Assembly: GCF_900104725.1 (NCBI RefSeq)
Contig: NZ_LT629758.1
Span: 124,001-188,000, forward strand
Source: Actinoplanes derwentensis
GTDB taxonomy: Bacteria; Actinomycetota; Actinomycetes; Mycobacteriales; Micromonosporaceae
Length of the DNA: 64,000 nucleotides
Direction: 5' to 3'
Part shown: in pieces, positions 54,901-64,000 of the stretch
Layout of the letters: every line of letters begins with the position of its first letter
Position numbering within the stretch: position 1 is the stretch's first letter
Translations under genes and position numbers: made by a program
The notes under the pieces: model-generated
What the model saw: only the letters and a program-made list of their open reading frames with translations
Told to the model about the DNA's origin: nothing
Databases searched by the model: none

Positions 54901-57900
54901 GGCCGTTCCCCGACTTCACGCTCAAGGTGCCGTTCACCTCCCGGGCGGCGGTCAGCACCGACCGGGCCGACGTGGTCCCCGGCCGGACCGCGACCGCGAC
55001 CGTGCACACCAAGGCCCTGCACGGCGACCTCACCGGACTGTCGGTGAGCATCCCCGAGGCCGGGCTCCCGGCCGGGCTGACGGTCACCGGCGTGTCCAGC
55101 CCCTCCGGCGGCACCTGCACCCGTACCAGCGCCGTCTGGACCTGCACCGGCCTGAACGCCACCGACGGCGCCACCCTCGACGTCGACCTCGCCCTGAAAG
55201 CGCTCGCCAACGCCGTACCCGGCGGCACCTGGACCCCGAACCCGGTCACCGTGTCACTCGGCGGCGACCAGATCACCCTGGTCCCGCAGCTGGCCCGGAT
55301 CGCCGCGGCCCAGACCGGCCTGGACGCCACCGTCAACCTCGCCGGGCTGAGCCCGCTGCCCGGCGGCGGCGGAGCCCTCAGCGTCGGCCTCAGCAACATC
55401 AGCGGCCCGTCCGACGCGGTCGCCGTCCCGGTCAGCGTGATCGCCCCGCCGGGCACCGTCCTCAGCGTGGTGACCGGCACCGCCGCCCCGGACTGCGCCC
55501 TCGCCCAGAGTGACACCCGGATCGACTGCCGGGTCAGCCTGCCCGCCGGCGGCACCCCGCTGACCCTCGGCGCGCAGGTCGGCATCGGTGGCGACGTGCT
55601 GTCCGGCCGGGCCCTCACCGGCGGCTGCGTCGACCTGGACGGCAACAGCGTCTGCAACTCCGCCGACCGGATCATCCCCGCCATCAACGTCGGCACCCCG
55701 ATGCAGCAGCGGATCGACGTCGTCACCACCCCGGTCCGGATCGCCCCCGGCGAGGACGCGACCGCCCAGCTGAAAGTCACCTCCACCGGCACCGAGAACG
55801 GCCTCACCGTCACCATCCCGACGGCTGGTCTGCTGCCCGCCGGGGCCAGCCTGATCACCGCGAACCCGGTCGGCGGCGGCAGCTGCAACCCGAACGCCGA
55901 ACCGGTCGCATGCTCCGGCCTCAACGTCACCGCCGGCACCCCGGCCGTGGTGAACCTGCAGGTGGCGTCCAGTCCCGGCGGCACCCCCGGAACCTGGACC
56001 GCCGCGCCGATCCTGGTGTCCGGCGGTGGCGAGATCGCCGTCGACGCCGGTGACCTGGCCGTGGTGACCCTGCCGCGCAGCGACCTGAGCGCCGTCGTCA
56101 CGGTCCCGGCCGCCGGCACCGTGACGGCCGGCGGTAGCGCCCCGCTCGCCGTCACCGTCACCAACGACGGCCCGTCCGACGCCCGCCCCGCCGTCTTCAC
56201 CGTCAGCGCCCCGCTCGGTACCAAGCTGGACCTCACCGGGACCCCACCGGCCGGCTGTGCGGTGTCGGTCGCCGGGGTGTTCGCCACCTGCGCGATCCCG
56301 CTCGCCGACGGCGCCGACACCGGCCCGCTGACCTTCCCTGTCACGGTCCCGGCGCTCGCCGACCCGTTCGCCGCCCTCACCGGCGGCTGCGTCGACCTGG
56401 ACGGCGTACCCGGCTGCGGCACCCGTGACCGAATCGTCCCGGACATCGACCTGGCGGTGCCGTTCGCCCGGACCCTGTCGGTGAACACCGTCCCGGCCAC
56501 CGTGGTCCCGGGCACCAGCGGCGTCGCCATCCTCGCCCTGAACGCCGACCGCGGCCTCCTCGACGACGTGTCGGTCAGCGTTCCGGCTCTCGGCCTGCCG
56601 GCCGGCCTCACCATCGACCACCTGGAGGTCGACGGCGACCCCTGCACCTCGCCGTGCACCGGGATCACCGTGGCACCGGGCACCCCGGTCCAGGTCGGTG
56701 TGCACCTCGACGCCAGCCCCGCGGCCGTCCCCGGCACCGTCTGGACCGCGCCGGGGATCTCGGTCGGCAACACCGGCGGGCTGCTCACCCTGGACCGGAA
56801 GCTGGCCGTGGTCGGCCCGGCCGACATCGACATCGACCCGGCGATCACCATGCCGGCCGTCGCCCTCGACCCCGGCGCGACCGGCCCGGTCAGCGTCACC
56901 GTCGGCAACGACGGCACCTCCGACGCGCTCGGTGTCCGCCTCACGGTGATCCCACCGGCCGGGGCCGCCTTCAGCACCGTGCCACCCGGCTGCGGCCGGG
57001 TCGCCGGCACCGGCAAGCTGTCCTGCACGCTGAACGTGCCCGCGGCCGGCCCCGACCCGACACTCCCGCTCACCCTGGAAGTCGGCGACAGCGCCATCCC
57101 CGGCTCCACCCTCACCGGCGGCTGCGTCGACGTCGACAACGACAGCCTCTGCCTGAACCCGCCGGACACCCTGCTCGGCCCGGTCACCGTGGCCACCCCG
57201 TTCGACCGGCTGGCCCGGGTCCGGCTGGACAGCGCCGTCATCCCGGCGAACAGCACCGGCGACGCGAACATCCTGATCGACGCCCCCGGCGCGCCCGGAC
57301 AGCCGGTGACCGTCACCGTCCCGCTGCTCACCAAGCCACTGGCCATGACGGTCTCCGACCCGGACATCACCCCGAACGGCAGTTGCGTCACCACCCTCGC
57401 CGCGATCACCTGCACCACCACGTACGCCGGCACCGGCACCGCCACCCTGGAACTGCCGATCACGGTGGCCCCCGGCGCCGACGCGGTCTGGGCCACCACC
57501 GGCATCACCGTGACCCGCGGCGCCGGTGAGAGCGTCACCGGCGGTGGCATCCTGGCCCGCACCAGCGCACCGCTCTACGACCTCGGCGCCACGGTGACGA
57601 TGCCCGCCGACGACACGGTCCTGCCCGGCACCGTCACGGCGATCAAAGCCACGATCGACAACACCGGCTCCGGTACGGCCGTCACGGTCCCGATCGTGCT
57701 GACCGCCCCCACCGGAACCACCTTCACCACACCCCTGCCGGACGGGTGCCTGCGGCTGACCGGCCTGGCCACCGGCTGTGCCGTCACCCTGGATCCCGGG
57801 CAGTCCACCGTCCTGGACCTGCCGATCGCCGTCCCGCCGCAGCTCACCGGAACCGTCACCGGCGGCTGCGTGATCCTCGGCGGCAACACGTGTGACGTGG

Positions 57901-60900
57901 ACTTCGATCCGTTCTCGCTGCGTACCCCCCTCGCTTCGATCATCACGGCGGCCGGCGGCGTGCCGGCTACCGTGACCCCCGGCCGCAGTGACACCGCCAC
58001 CATCCGGCTGGACGCCGTGGCCGCCCGCACCGATTTGACCGTCACCGTCGGCACCGACAACCGCCCGGTGGGTGTCGCCGTCAGCGCGGCCACCATCGGC
58101 GGCAACCCGTGCGACGTCACCACCGACACGGTCACCTGCACCGGCGTCGGCATCCCCGGCGGCGGCAGCACCACTCTGAACCTGACCGTCGACGCCACCC
58201 CGGAGGCGCGGCCGGGCGACACCTGGCGGCCGGTGGTCCGGGTCAGCACCGGCACCGGCACTCTCCCGGACGTCGCACTGCTCCAGCGGCTCGCCGCGAC
58301 CGTCGGCCCGGCCGACACCGGCGGCGGCCTGAACGTCAGCGTGCTGACCCCGGCCGACGGCACCGTGCTGCCCGGCGCGGAGACCGTCCTGCGCCTGGTG
58401 ATGACCAACCCCGGCCCGTCCGCGCTGTCCGGCGCCACCGCCTGGGTCAAGGCCCCGGCGGGCACCACCTTCGGCGACCTGATCGATCCGGCCGCCACCT
58501 ACTGCGACAAGGCGTCGTCGACCCTGGTCACCTGCACCGCCGACCTGAGCGCCGAGACCCGCCGGTTCCGGCTGCCGCTGCACGTGCCGGCGCCCACCAC
58601 CCCCGGCGCCGTGATCAGCGGCGGTTGCCTCGACACCGACCGCAACGGCGCCTGCGGCACCGGCGACACCGCGATCACGTCGTTCACCCTGGGCAAGCCG
58701 TTCAGCGCGCAGGCCCGCCTCGGCGTGGCCCCGGGCGCTGCCGTCACCCCCGGTGACATCGGCAGCGCCGTCATCCGGACCACCACCGACCGGGCCCTGA
58801 GCGGGCTGCTGGTGGAGATCCCGCTCACCGCCCTGCCACCCGAGGTCGAGGTCGTCGACGCCAAGGGCCCGGACGGCTCGGTCTGCACCCTGACCGGCGC
58901 CATCGTCTGCACCGGCGTCACCCTGCCGCAGGCCACCACCGACCTGGTCACCGTCAAGGTGAAGCCGCTGCCGTCGGCGGCCGAGGGCATCACCTGGGCC
59001 CTCACCCCGGCGGCCCCGGCGACCCTGACCAACTCCGCCGGGGACGTCTCGGCGTTCACCGGCACCCTGCTGCGTACCGGCTCGGCCGTGCCCGGTCTCC
59101 AGTTCACCCCGTCCCTGCCGGCCGGCACCGTCACCCCCGGCACCACCGCGGCCTTCCGGGCCCTGGTCACCAACACCGGCCCGTCCGACGCCACCGCCCG
59201 CCTGGTCCGGGTGAACGCGCCGGCCGGCACCACCTTCGGCACCCCCGTCCCGGCCGTCTGCGCCGCGGCCGGCACCAGCGCGCTCGACTGCCGGGCCACT
59301 CTGGCCGCCGGTGCCCCCGCGCTCACCTGGGATCTGCCGGTCCGCATCCCGGCCAACGCCGACCCGAACATCCCGGTCACCGGCGGCTGCCTCGTCGACG
59401 GCCGCAGCGGCACCTGCGGCGCCGGGACCGCCCCGCTGCCGCCGGTCACGCTCACCCCGGCGCTGTCCCAGGCCCTGACCATCTCGGCGGTCAGCCCACC
59501 GGCGATCAAGCCGGGCCGCACCGGATCGGTGACCGTCCGGATCACCGCGACCCGGGCCCGCGCCGGGCTCACCGTGACCATCCCGCTGACCTCGCTGCCG
59601 ACCGGCATGTCCGTCGTCCGGGCGCAGGCCGGCAGCCGGATCTGTCTCGTCGGCGTCACCGCGGTCGGCTGCACCGGCGTCGACGTCCGCGCCGGCGGCG
59701 AGCTGGAGATCACCCTCAGCGTCGAACTGCGCGACACCGCCGAACCCGGGGCCACCTGGACCCCGACGGTGTCGGTCGCCGAAGGCGCGCAGACCGCCGC
59801 CCGGACCCTGCACGCCGCCACCGTCGGCGACGCCGACACCACGTTCGGCGTCGCGGTGGAGGTACCGGCCGCGCAGATCCTGCTGCCCGGCGACACCGCG
59901 AACCTGACCGTCACCGTCGCCAACACCGGCAGTTCGGCCGCCCGCGGACTCCAGTACACGTTCTTCGCCCCGTCCGGCACGACCTTCCGGACCCCGGCCG
60001 CCGCCCCCGGCGCGACCTGCGCGATGTCCCAGTCCGGGGAGCGGGTGGACTGCTCGGTCGACGTCGGCGGCAACGCCCGCACCCGGTTCCCGCTGGCGAT
60101 CGCGATCAGCGGCACCGCCGACGTGCGGAACCTGCTGACCGGCGGCTGCGCCGACACCGACCGCAGCGGCACCTGCACCGCCGCCGACGTGGCGATCCCG
60201 CCGATCCAGCTCCGGCAGGCGCTCGCCGACCGGCTCCAGATCACCGGCGTGCCGGCCGCCGTCGTCCCGGGTGGTTCCGGGACCGGTGCGGTCCGGGTCA
60301 CCAGCGTCGTCCCGGTCACCGGCGCCACCGTCACCGTGCCGCTGAACGGGCTGCCTGCCGGATTCACCGTCACCGGGGCGAGCGGCCCGGCCGGTTCGGC
60401 CTGTGACCGGACCGCCGCCCGGATCCAGTGCACCGGCGTCGACCTGACCGCCGGTGCCACCACCGCGATGTCGATCACCACTGCGGTGGCCGCGTCCGTC
60501 GCGCCCGGCCTGGCCTGGGCCCCGGCCAACGTGACCGTCGGGGTCGGCACCGAGAGCCTCACCGGCGTCGCCGGCCTGATCGAGGCCGGGGCCCGGTCCA
60601 CCGACGTCACCTGGTCGATCACCGGTGCGGGTGGCACCACGGCACCCGGCGCCACCCGCACGATCACCGTCACCGGCACCAACCGGGGCCTGTCCACCGC
60701 CACCGGCGACAGCGTCGCGGTGGTGGCGCCGTCCGGCACCGGCTTCGGCACCCTCGCCGGAACGGCCGCCCGCGACTGCCGGGGGACCGGCACCGACCTG
60801 ATCACCTGCACCCTCACCCTGGAACCGGGGAACAGCGTCAGCTGGGAGGTGCCGCTGACCGTGGACGACGACGTCACCGACGGGCAGAATCTCGGCGGCG

Positions 60901-62399
60901 GCTGCGTCTCCGCCGACGGCGACACCACCTGCGGCGGCACCGGGGACACCGCGATCGACGCGATCACCGTCGCCCGCGAGGGCCAGCCCCAGCTCCGCGA
61001 CAGCGGCACGGTCAGCGTCACCGGGGCGGTCGTCCAGTCCGGCGGCTCCGGCACCGCGGCCGTGAGACTCACCGCTACCGGCGACTTCACCGGGCTGACC
61101 CTGACCGTGCCGCTCGCCGGCCGCCCGGACGGGGTCACCGTGGACAGCGCCACCCTCGACGGCGCCACCTGCGAGGTCGGCGCCGACGCGATCACCTGCA
61201 CCGGCATCGACCTGACCGCCGGCCAGGAGCGTGTCCTCGAACTCGGGCTGACTGCGTCCACCGCCGCGGTCTGGCAGGCCACCGGCATCACCCTGGCCGC
61301 CCCGGAGTCCACCGATGACGTCCTCACCGTGACCGGTCAGCTCCTCAGCGGCACGGCGGGCAGCCCGAACGTGACCGTCTCGGCCGGCGACTGGACCCCG
61401 GCCACCCCGGCTCGCGGGCAGACCACCACGCTGCCGATCACCCTGACCAACGAGGGCACGGCGGCGGCCGACCCGTACCGGATGACCGCGGTCCTGCCCT
61501 CCGGGCTCACCCACGGCACCCTGCCGTCCGGCTGCACCGCGGGCGGCACCGCCCGGATCGTGACCTGTGAGACCAGGATCGGGGCCGGGGAGGCGGTCAC
61601 CGTCAGCCTGCCCGCGGTCGTCGGGGCCGGAGTCACCGAGGGCGGTGTGCTCACCGGCGGCTGCCTCGACCAGGTGCTCGACCCCGACCAGTCCTGTGGC
61701 GGCGGGAACGACCTGGTGCTGCCCGACTTGACCGTGGGCCGGTACGACGTGGACCTGGAGATCAGCTACGCGGGTGGCACGGTCACGGCGCTGTCCGGCG
61801 AGACCGTGGTGGTGACCATGCCGTACGGCAACCGGGGCAGCAAGACCGCCGCCCAGGTCGCACTGAGCATCGTCCCGCCGGTCGGTGTCACGGTCGCCGG
61901 GGTGTCGCTGGCCACCGGTGTCAGCGGTCAGCGGATCCGGGCCGCCGCGGCCTCCGGCACGGTGCGGGCGACCTGCCGGGCCGACCCCGACCTGGCGGAC
62001 AACGCGGTGGTCTGCGGTGCGCCGGACTCGGCGGCCGACTCGATCAGCGACGTCACGATCACGATGAAGGTCGGCGCCGGAGCCCAGAACGGTCTTCAGC
62101 AGATGGCGGTCACGGTCAGCACCACCGACGTCGACGGTTTCATCCAGGACAACTCGGTCCGGGTGCCGATGATGATCTCCGGCACCTCCAACGACGACGG
62201 TGATGACGGCAGTGATGACGTCGATGACGGAGACGACGGAGACGACGAACTCCCCACCACCGGCGCACAGGTCACCGGGATGGTGCTGCTCTCCGCCATG
62301 CTGACGGCCGGCGGCCTGGGCATCGTCGCGGTGGTCCGCGACAACGCCCCGGTACCGGCCCCGGCGGCCCGGCACCGCGCGGGGCGGCACCGGGCCTGA
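51963..62399 (+). CDS. Giant secreted repeat protein with LPTTG wall anchor
   Basis: The 3478-residue protein has a signal peptide (about 1-28, ending ESAMA), then a choice-of-anchor-P-like domain (about 29-218) and three or so single Ig-like domains. Eleven repeats of about 252 residues follow. Each ends in a GGC(V/L)xxDxDxxxxC motif, at nucleotides near 54090, 54846, 55618, 56382, 57118, 57861, 58619, 59382, 60141, 60897 and 61656. Each repeat holds two DUF11-like beta-sandwiches, one with CTGVDLTAG and one with NxGPSDA. An Asp-rich stretch leads to LPTTG (3430-3434), a hydrophobic span and an Arg/His tail, the sortase signal. It is probably a surface adhesin or stalk. GTG 51963 has no clear ribosome-binding site. 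No sortase gene is in the window. Confidence 0.85.
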   Translation: MRSGRRISILVVAVLVLTLCARPESAMAGVLRSTAQGVRAEVNLLSGVLPLTLAVPNPERSWTEGGSASSSTVANPGLKLLGTSILSSGVITSTAGPGTGASGRAETSVAGASVLGAAGIGVGAVRTVCVMAASGITTTTEIADLKVAGQTIANPDVNLKLPVGNLASVWIDHRTADWDSNGVYQYTVRALDVSLLGGSGILSAVANGSVVVGESVCSGTIVLDQPTVTPVSLAPGQSGTPVVTVTDSGDVGAQNTTIKIPKPGAAYVLDPPTVTGGGTCSTADPDYVICSGVTVPGRGSVKVSLPVKLKASAAAGTPAWATSTGKLISAASTPVAQAGQTKTQTANGTLVNPQGPVSSGGTVTVDQVTLAAGKTAAGTVKVTNPGPSDASATVTVPIGNRPTGITVATADVDGTPCVVTTATVTCTGVPITAGAEATVKINTAAAVTTPVGTTWDLAGVTALMNGSTVTGAGRLITVGTPDVNLSGGITVVPATAIPGGSAGIATVKVTNAGSLAATPTTITIPAVPAGYTVSAPVTTTGGGTCAAGTSGISCTGVTVPAGGTVNVAVPVTLTPSVTTGWAATSVAPITATAGASTGTTSGTIVTASPRFTLAATADGPLAGTISPGQTTSIVTKIENQGPSDARPATFTVVAPIGTTLGTPTGATCTADAPKTELACSADLAAGAPALSVSLPVTINPLADTSRALTGGCVSLDNDSLCQTGEPVLPPITLRSPFGVRVLGTFAPAVITPGQDGTGKLTLRSLQAESDLTVTIPAGTALPSGFSVVSATAGGTPCTLGTTAVTCTGVDLTALTGKDVAVKVAVDQSVVPPAAWTPAGITVTGGTETTTLTGPLAATGTVNYTLAAAATVPADGTVLPGTATSLGVTVTNNGPSTAAPASFRVFAPAGTSFPATGLPPICRRTLDTLLVCSTPTLARNASTGALTVPLTVAADTDPFTPVSGGCTDVDGIPGCGGAGDRPFPDFTLKVPFTSRAAVSTDRADVVPGRTATATVHTKALHGDLTGLSVSIPEAGLPAGLTVTGVSSPSGGTCTRTSAVWTCTGLNATDGATLDVDLALKALANAVPGGTWTPNPVTVSLGGDQITLVPQLARIAAAQTGLDATVNLAGLSPLPGGGGALSVGLSNISGPSDAVAVPVSVIAPPGTVLSVVTGTAAPDCALAQSDTRIDCRVSLPAGGTPLTLGAQVGIGGDVLSGRALTGGCVDLDGNSVCNSADRIIPAINVGTPMQQRIDVVTTPVRIAPGEDATAQLKVTSTGTENGLTVTIPTAGLLPAGASLITANPVGGGSCNPNAEPVACSGLNVTAGTPAVVNLQVASSPGGTPGTWTAAPILVSGGGEIAVDAGDLAVVTLPRSDLSAVVTVPAAGTVTAGGSAPLAVTVTNDGPSDARPAVFTVSAPLGTKLDLTGTPPAGCAVSVAGVFATCAIPLADGADTGPLTFPVTVPALADPFAALTGGCVDLDGVPGCGTRDRIVPDIDLAVPFARTLSVNTVPATVVPGTSGVAILALNADRGLLDDVSVSVPALGLPAGLTIDHLEVDGDPCTSPCTGITVAPGTPVQVGVHLDASPAAVPGTVWTAPGISVGNTGGLLTLDRKLAVVGPADIDIDPAITMPAVALDPGATGPVSVTVGNDGTSDALGVRLTVIPPAGAAFSTVPPGCGRVAGTGKLSCTLNVPAAGPDPTLPLTLEVGDSAIPGSTLTGGCVDVDNDSLCLNPPDTLLGPVTVATPFDRLARVRLDSAVIPANSTGDANILIDAPGAPGQPVTVTVPLLTKPLAMTVSDPDITPNGSCVTTLAAITCTTTYAGTGTATLELPITVAPGADAVWATTGITVTRGAGESVTGGGILARTSAPLYDLGATVTMPADDTVLPGTVTAIKATIDNTGSGTAVTVPIVLTAPTGTTFTTPLPDGCLRLTGLATGCAVTLDPGQSTVLDLPIAVPPQLTGTVTGGCVILGGNTCDVDFDPFSLRTPLASIITAAGGVPATVTPGRSDTATIRLDAVAARTDLTVTVGTDNRPVGVAVSAATIGGNPCDVTTDTVTCTGVGIPGGGSTTLNLTVDATPEARPGDTWRPVVRVSTGTGTLPDVALLQRLAATVGPADTGGGLNVSVLTPADGTVLPGAETVLRLVMTNPGPSALSGATAWVKAPAGTTFGDLIDPAATYCDKASSTLVTCTADLSAETRRFRLPLHVPAPTTPGAVISGGCLDTDRNGACGTGDTAITSFTLGKPFSAQARLGVAPGAAVTPGDIGSAVIRTTTDRALSGLLVEIPLTALPPEVEVVDAKGPDGSVCTLTGAIVCTGVTLPQATTDLVTVKVKPLPSAAEGITWALTPAAPATLTNSAGDVSAFTGTLLRTGSAVPGLQFTPSLPAGTVTPGTTAAFRALVTNTGPSDATARLVRVNAPAGTTFGTPVPAVCAAAGTSALDCRATLAAGAPALTWDLPVRIPANADPNIPVTGGCLVDGRSGTCGAGTAPLPPVTLTPALSQALTISAVSPPAIKPGRTGSVTVRITATRARAGLTVTIPLTSLPTGMSVVRAQAGSRICLVGVTAVGCTGVDVRAGGELEITLSVELRDTAEPGATWTPTVSVAEGAQTAARTLHAATVGDADTTFGVAVEVPAAQILLPGDTANLTVTVANTGSSAARGLQYTFFAPSGTTFRTPAAAPGATCAMSQSGERVDCSVDVGGNARTRFPLAIAISGTADVRNLLTGGCADTDRSGTCTAADVAIPPIQLRQALADRLQITGVPAAVVPGGSGTGAVRVTSVVPVTGATVTVPLNGLPAGFTVTGASGPAGSACDRTAARIQCTGVDLTAGATTAMSITTAVAASVAPGLAWAPANVTVGVGTESLTGVAGLIEAGARSTDVTWSITGAGGTTAPGATRTITVTGTNRGLSTATGDSVAVVAPSGTGFGTLAGTAARDCRGTGTDLITCTLTLEPGNSVSWEVPLTVDDDVTDGQNLGGGCVSADGDTTCGGTGDTAIDAITVAREGQPQLRDSGTVSVTGAVVQSGGSGTAAVRLTATGDFTGLTLTVPLAGRPDGVTVDSATLDGATCEVGADAITCTGIDLTAGQERVLELGLTASTAAVWQATGITLAAPESTDDVLTVTGQLLSGTAGSPNVTVSAGDWTPATPARGQTTTLPITLTNEGTAAADPYRMTAVLPSGLTHGTLPSGCTAGGTARIVTCETRIGAGEAVTVSLPAVVGAGVTEGGVLTGGCLDQVLDPDQSCGGGNDLVLPDLTVGRYDVDLEISYAGGTVTALSGETVVVTMPYGNRGSKTAAQVALSIVPPVGVTVAGVSLATGVSGQRIRAAAASGTVRATCRADPDLADNAVVCGAPDSAADSISDVTITMKVGAGAQNGLQQMAVTVSTTDVDGFIQDNSVRVPMMISGTSNDDGDDGSDDVDDGDDGDDELPTTGAQVTGMVLLSAMLTAGGLGIVAVVRDNAPVPAPAARHRAGRHRA
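62250..62264 (+). other. LPTTG sortase sorting motif
   Basis: These bases encode LPTTG (residues 3430-3434), directly followed by a hydrophobic stretch (VLLSAMLTAGGLGIVAVV) and a positively charged C-terminal tail. It is preceded by a run of aspartates. Confidence 0.85.
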
Positions 62400-62408
62400 C
62401 GATCAGGC
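62394..62408. terminator. Short hairpin after the giant gene
   Basis: GCCTGA (62394-62399) pairs with TCAGGC (62403-62408) around a 3-base loop, overlapping the stop codon of the giant gene and ahead of the convergent ligase gene. It is short, so its role as a terminator is uncertain. Confidence 0.35.
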
Positions 62409-62415
62409 CTGACGG

Positions 62416-63900
62416 TCAGCTCTTGGCCGCCGCCGGCCACTCGTGCACGGGAATGTTGTCGTGCATCAGCGGCAGATAGCGGCGCAACATCTCGTGCAGC
62501 GCCCGTTCCCGGTCCTGACCCTGCGCCTCCAGCGCGTGCAGCGTCTCCACCTGCCACGACGCTCCGTTGCGGTGCCGCAGACAGCGCTGCTCGATGATGC
62601 CGAGCAGCCGGTCCCGCTGCGCCGGATTGACCCCCCACAGGTCCAGCCCCGCCGCGGCCTGCGGCAGCAGACTGCGCAGCACCAGCTCGGTCACCGGCAG
62701 GGTGCCGTGCCCCGGCCAGAACACCGTGGCGTCGATGCCGTGCCGGGCACAGTTGTGGAAGTTCTCCTCGGCGGCCCGGAAACTCATCTGCGTCCAGAGC
62801 GGGCGGTCGGATTCGGCGAGCGTACGGACCAGGCCGTAGTAGAACGCCGCGTTCGCGATGGTGTCGGCGACCGTCGGGCCGGCCGGCATCACCCGGTTCT
62901 CCACCCGCAGGTGCGGGCGGCCGTTGACGACCGCGTAGATCGGCCGGTTCCACCGGTAGACCGTCCCGTTGTGCAGCCGCAGCTCACTGAGTTCGGGGAT
63001 CTCCCCGCGCTCCAGGATCTCCGCCGGATCGTGGATGTCGCAGATCGGCAGCAGCGCCGGGAAGTACCGGACGTTCTCCTCGAACAGGTCGAAGACGCTG
63101 GTGATCCACCGTTCCCCGAACCACACCCGCGGTCGTACGCCCTGCGCCCGGATCTCCTCCGACCTGGTGTCGGTGGCCTGCTCGAACAACGGGATCCGGG
63201 TCTCGCGCCACAACTCCCGGCCGAACAGCAGCGGCGAGTTGGCGCCCAGAGCCACCTGGATGCCGGCGGTGATCTGGGAGGCGTTCCAGTACGCCGCGAA
63301 CTGCGCCGGGCTCACCTGCAGATGGAACTGGGTGCTGGTGCAGGCCGCCTCCGGCGCGATCGTGTCGGTGGTGATCGCCAGCCGGTCCACGCCGTCGATG
63401 CGGATGTCCAGGTCCTCGCCGCGAGCCGCGAAGATCTGCTCGTTGAGGAGCTGGTACCGCGGGTTCGCGGTGATCGCCTCGCCGGTGAGGTGCTCCCGCC
63501 GCAGTGTCGGCAGGATGCCGATCGTCACCATGTGCGCCCCGGCTGCCCGGGCACGCCGCTCCGCCTGGTTCAAGCTGGACCGCAGGCCACGTTCCAGCTC
63601 GGCGAAATCATCCCCGGCCAGCCTCCTCGGTGGCAGGTTGATCTCGATGTTGAACTGGCCCAGCTCCGTCTGGAAGTCGGGATCGGCGATCGCGCCCAGC
63701 ACTTCGGCGTTACGCATCGCCGGGTCCACCTGATCATCGATCAGGTTGAGCTCGATCTCCATACCGGTCAGAGGCCGTTCGAACTCGAAGCGTGCCTCGC
63801 GCAGCATCGTCGCGAACACGTCGAGACTTCGGCGGATCTTCTGCCGGTAGCGGGTCCGGTCCTCACGGGTGAAATTGGTCTGGTCGACTTTCTCGCCCAC
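62416..63900 (-). CDS. Glutamate-cysteine ligase family protein (GCS2)
   Basis: The 494-residue protein has the GCS2 features: PLTGMEIELNLIDDQVD, FNIEINLPPRRL, ACTSTQFHLQVSPAQFAAYW and HLRVENRVMPAGPTVADTI. The first of these is the metal and glutamate site. Actinobacterial members make gamma-glutamylcysteine (for ergothioneine) or related amide bonds; I cannot separate these here. The start is GTG 63900 with AAAGGTGG seven bases upstream. It converges on the giant gene. Confidence 0.85.
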   Translation of the reverse strand: MGEKVDQTNFTREDRTRYRQKIRRSLDVFATMLREARFEFERPLTGMEIELNLIDDQVDPAMRNAEVLGAIADPDFQTELGQFNIEINLPPRRLAGDDFAELERGLRSSLNQAERRARAAGAHMVTIGILPTLRREHLTGEAITANPRYQLLNEQIFAARGEDLDIRIDGVDRLAITTDTIAPEAACTSTQFHLQVSPAQFAAYWNASQITAGIQVALGANSPLLFGRELWRETRIPLFEQATDTRSEEIRAQGVRPRVWFGERWITSVFDLFEENVRYFPALLPICDIHDPAEILERGEIPELSELRLHNGTVYRWNRPIYAVVNGRPHLRVENRVMPAGPTVADTIANAAFYYGLVRTLAESDRPLWTQMSFRAAEENFHNCARHGIDATVFWPGHGTLPVTELVLRSLLPQAAAGLDLWGVNPAQRDRLLGIIEQRCLRHRNGASWQVETLHALEAQGQDRERALHEMLRRYLPLMHDNIPVHEWPAAAKS

Positions 63901-63971
63901 CGCGCACCACCTTTCGAGCCGTCAGAGACGGAGGGGATCGCGCGGCGCCGTAGCCGTCATCCCCCCGGCCA

Positions 63972-63977
63972 TATGAT
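63972..63977 (+). promoter_or_regulatory. Possible -10 box near the right edge
   Basis: TATGAT is a close match to the -10 consensus and lies 11 bases before an ATG at 63989 that could begin a plus-strand gene running off the window. Only four codons of that frame are visible, so neither call is firm. Confidence 0.25.
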
Positions 63978-64000
63978 GACCGCTGTCAATGGCGGCGCGC

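Noticed and set aside
54252..62390. Long minus-strand open frames (up to 2378 codons) opposite the giant gene
   Set aside because: They arise because the repetitive GC-rich coding strand lacks stops in the antisense frame. They show Asp/Gly/Arg-rich nonsense with no domains and no ribosome-binding sites.
63973..64000. Start of a plus-strand gene at ATG 63973 or 63989
   Set aside because: Too few codons remain before the edge to judge; only a possible -10 box is recorded.

Overview
The window is GC-rich actinobacterial chromosome with mostly G/C third codon positions, frequent GTG starts, 4-bp ATGA/GTGA stop-start overlaps and several leaderless-looking promoters. The gene set (GlgE/TreS/maltokinase/GlgB, polyphosphate glucokinase, an F420/PPOX-type enzyme, a SigB/SigF-type sigma factor, a short gene resembling a Micromonosporaceae family) points to the Micromonosporaceae, perhaps Actinoplanes. 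That placement is inference; no rRNA or other marker is present. I recognise no tRNA, rRNA, CRISPR array, insertion sequence or prophage.

Layout. 1-331: start of a secreted protein cut by the left edge. 714-4553: operon of a ferric-reductase-like cytochrome b, a NuoF-like flavo-iron-sulfur protein and a thioredoxin-like lipoprotein. 4535-10951: lipoprotein, PspC protein, Ser/Thr kinase, Tex and PP2C phosphatase. 10998-12167: MazF-type toxin-antitoxin pair and a divergent acetyltransferase. 12172-19391: glgE-treS-mak-glgB on the minus strand, the trehalose-to-glucan pathway. 19765-24378: unknown protein, PPOX enzyme, ppgK, sigma factor, general stress protein and PAP2 phosphatase. 24555-33284: cell-wall glucosaminidase, CHASE/PAS histidine kinase with a convergent response regulator, LCP protein and HrpA helicase.

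33367-36174 is poorly filled: a short unknown gene, a secreted LamG-like protein, a strong terminator, small ORFs, a minisatellite and a 26-bp inverted repeat. 36175-38606 is a two-gene operon of a SpoIIE/RsbU-type phosphatase and a B12-binding protein that carries the W-x9-EH signature of B12 photoreceptors. Then come xthA with a 28-residue membrane-peptide ORF in front, a GNAT-like protein, a GGDEF-EAL enzyme, a universal stress protein, citrate synthase and a gluconate kinase.

46539-51920 is cobalamin synthesis: an intergenic hairpin, a cobalamin riboswitch, a chelatase-type AAA+/VWA protein, cobO, cbiA and a CobE/CbiG-like protein. 51963-62399 encodes a 3478-residue secreted protein with eleven repeats of about 252 residues and a C-terminal LPTTG sorting signal. 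62416-63900 is a glutamate-cysteine ligase family gene.

The three observations I rate highest are the B12 photoreceptor-like protein coupled to a PP2C phosphatase, the giant repeat protein, and the cytochrome b/NuoF/thioredoxin operon, which looks like a route for electrons across the membrane.
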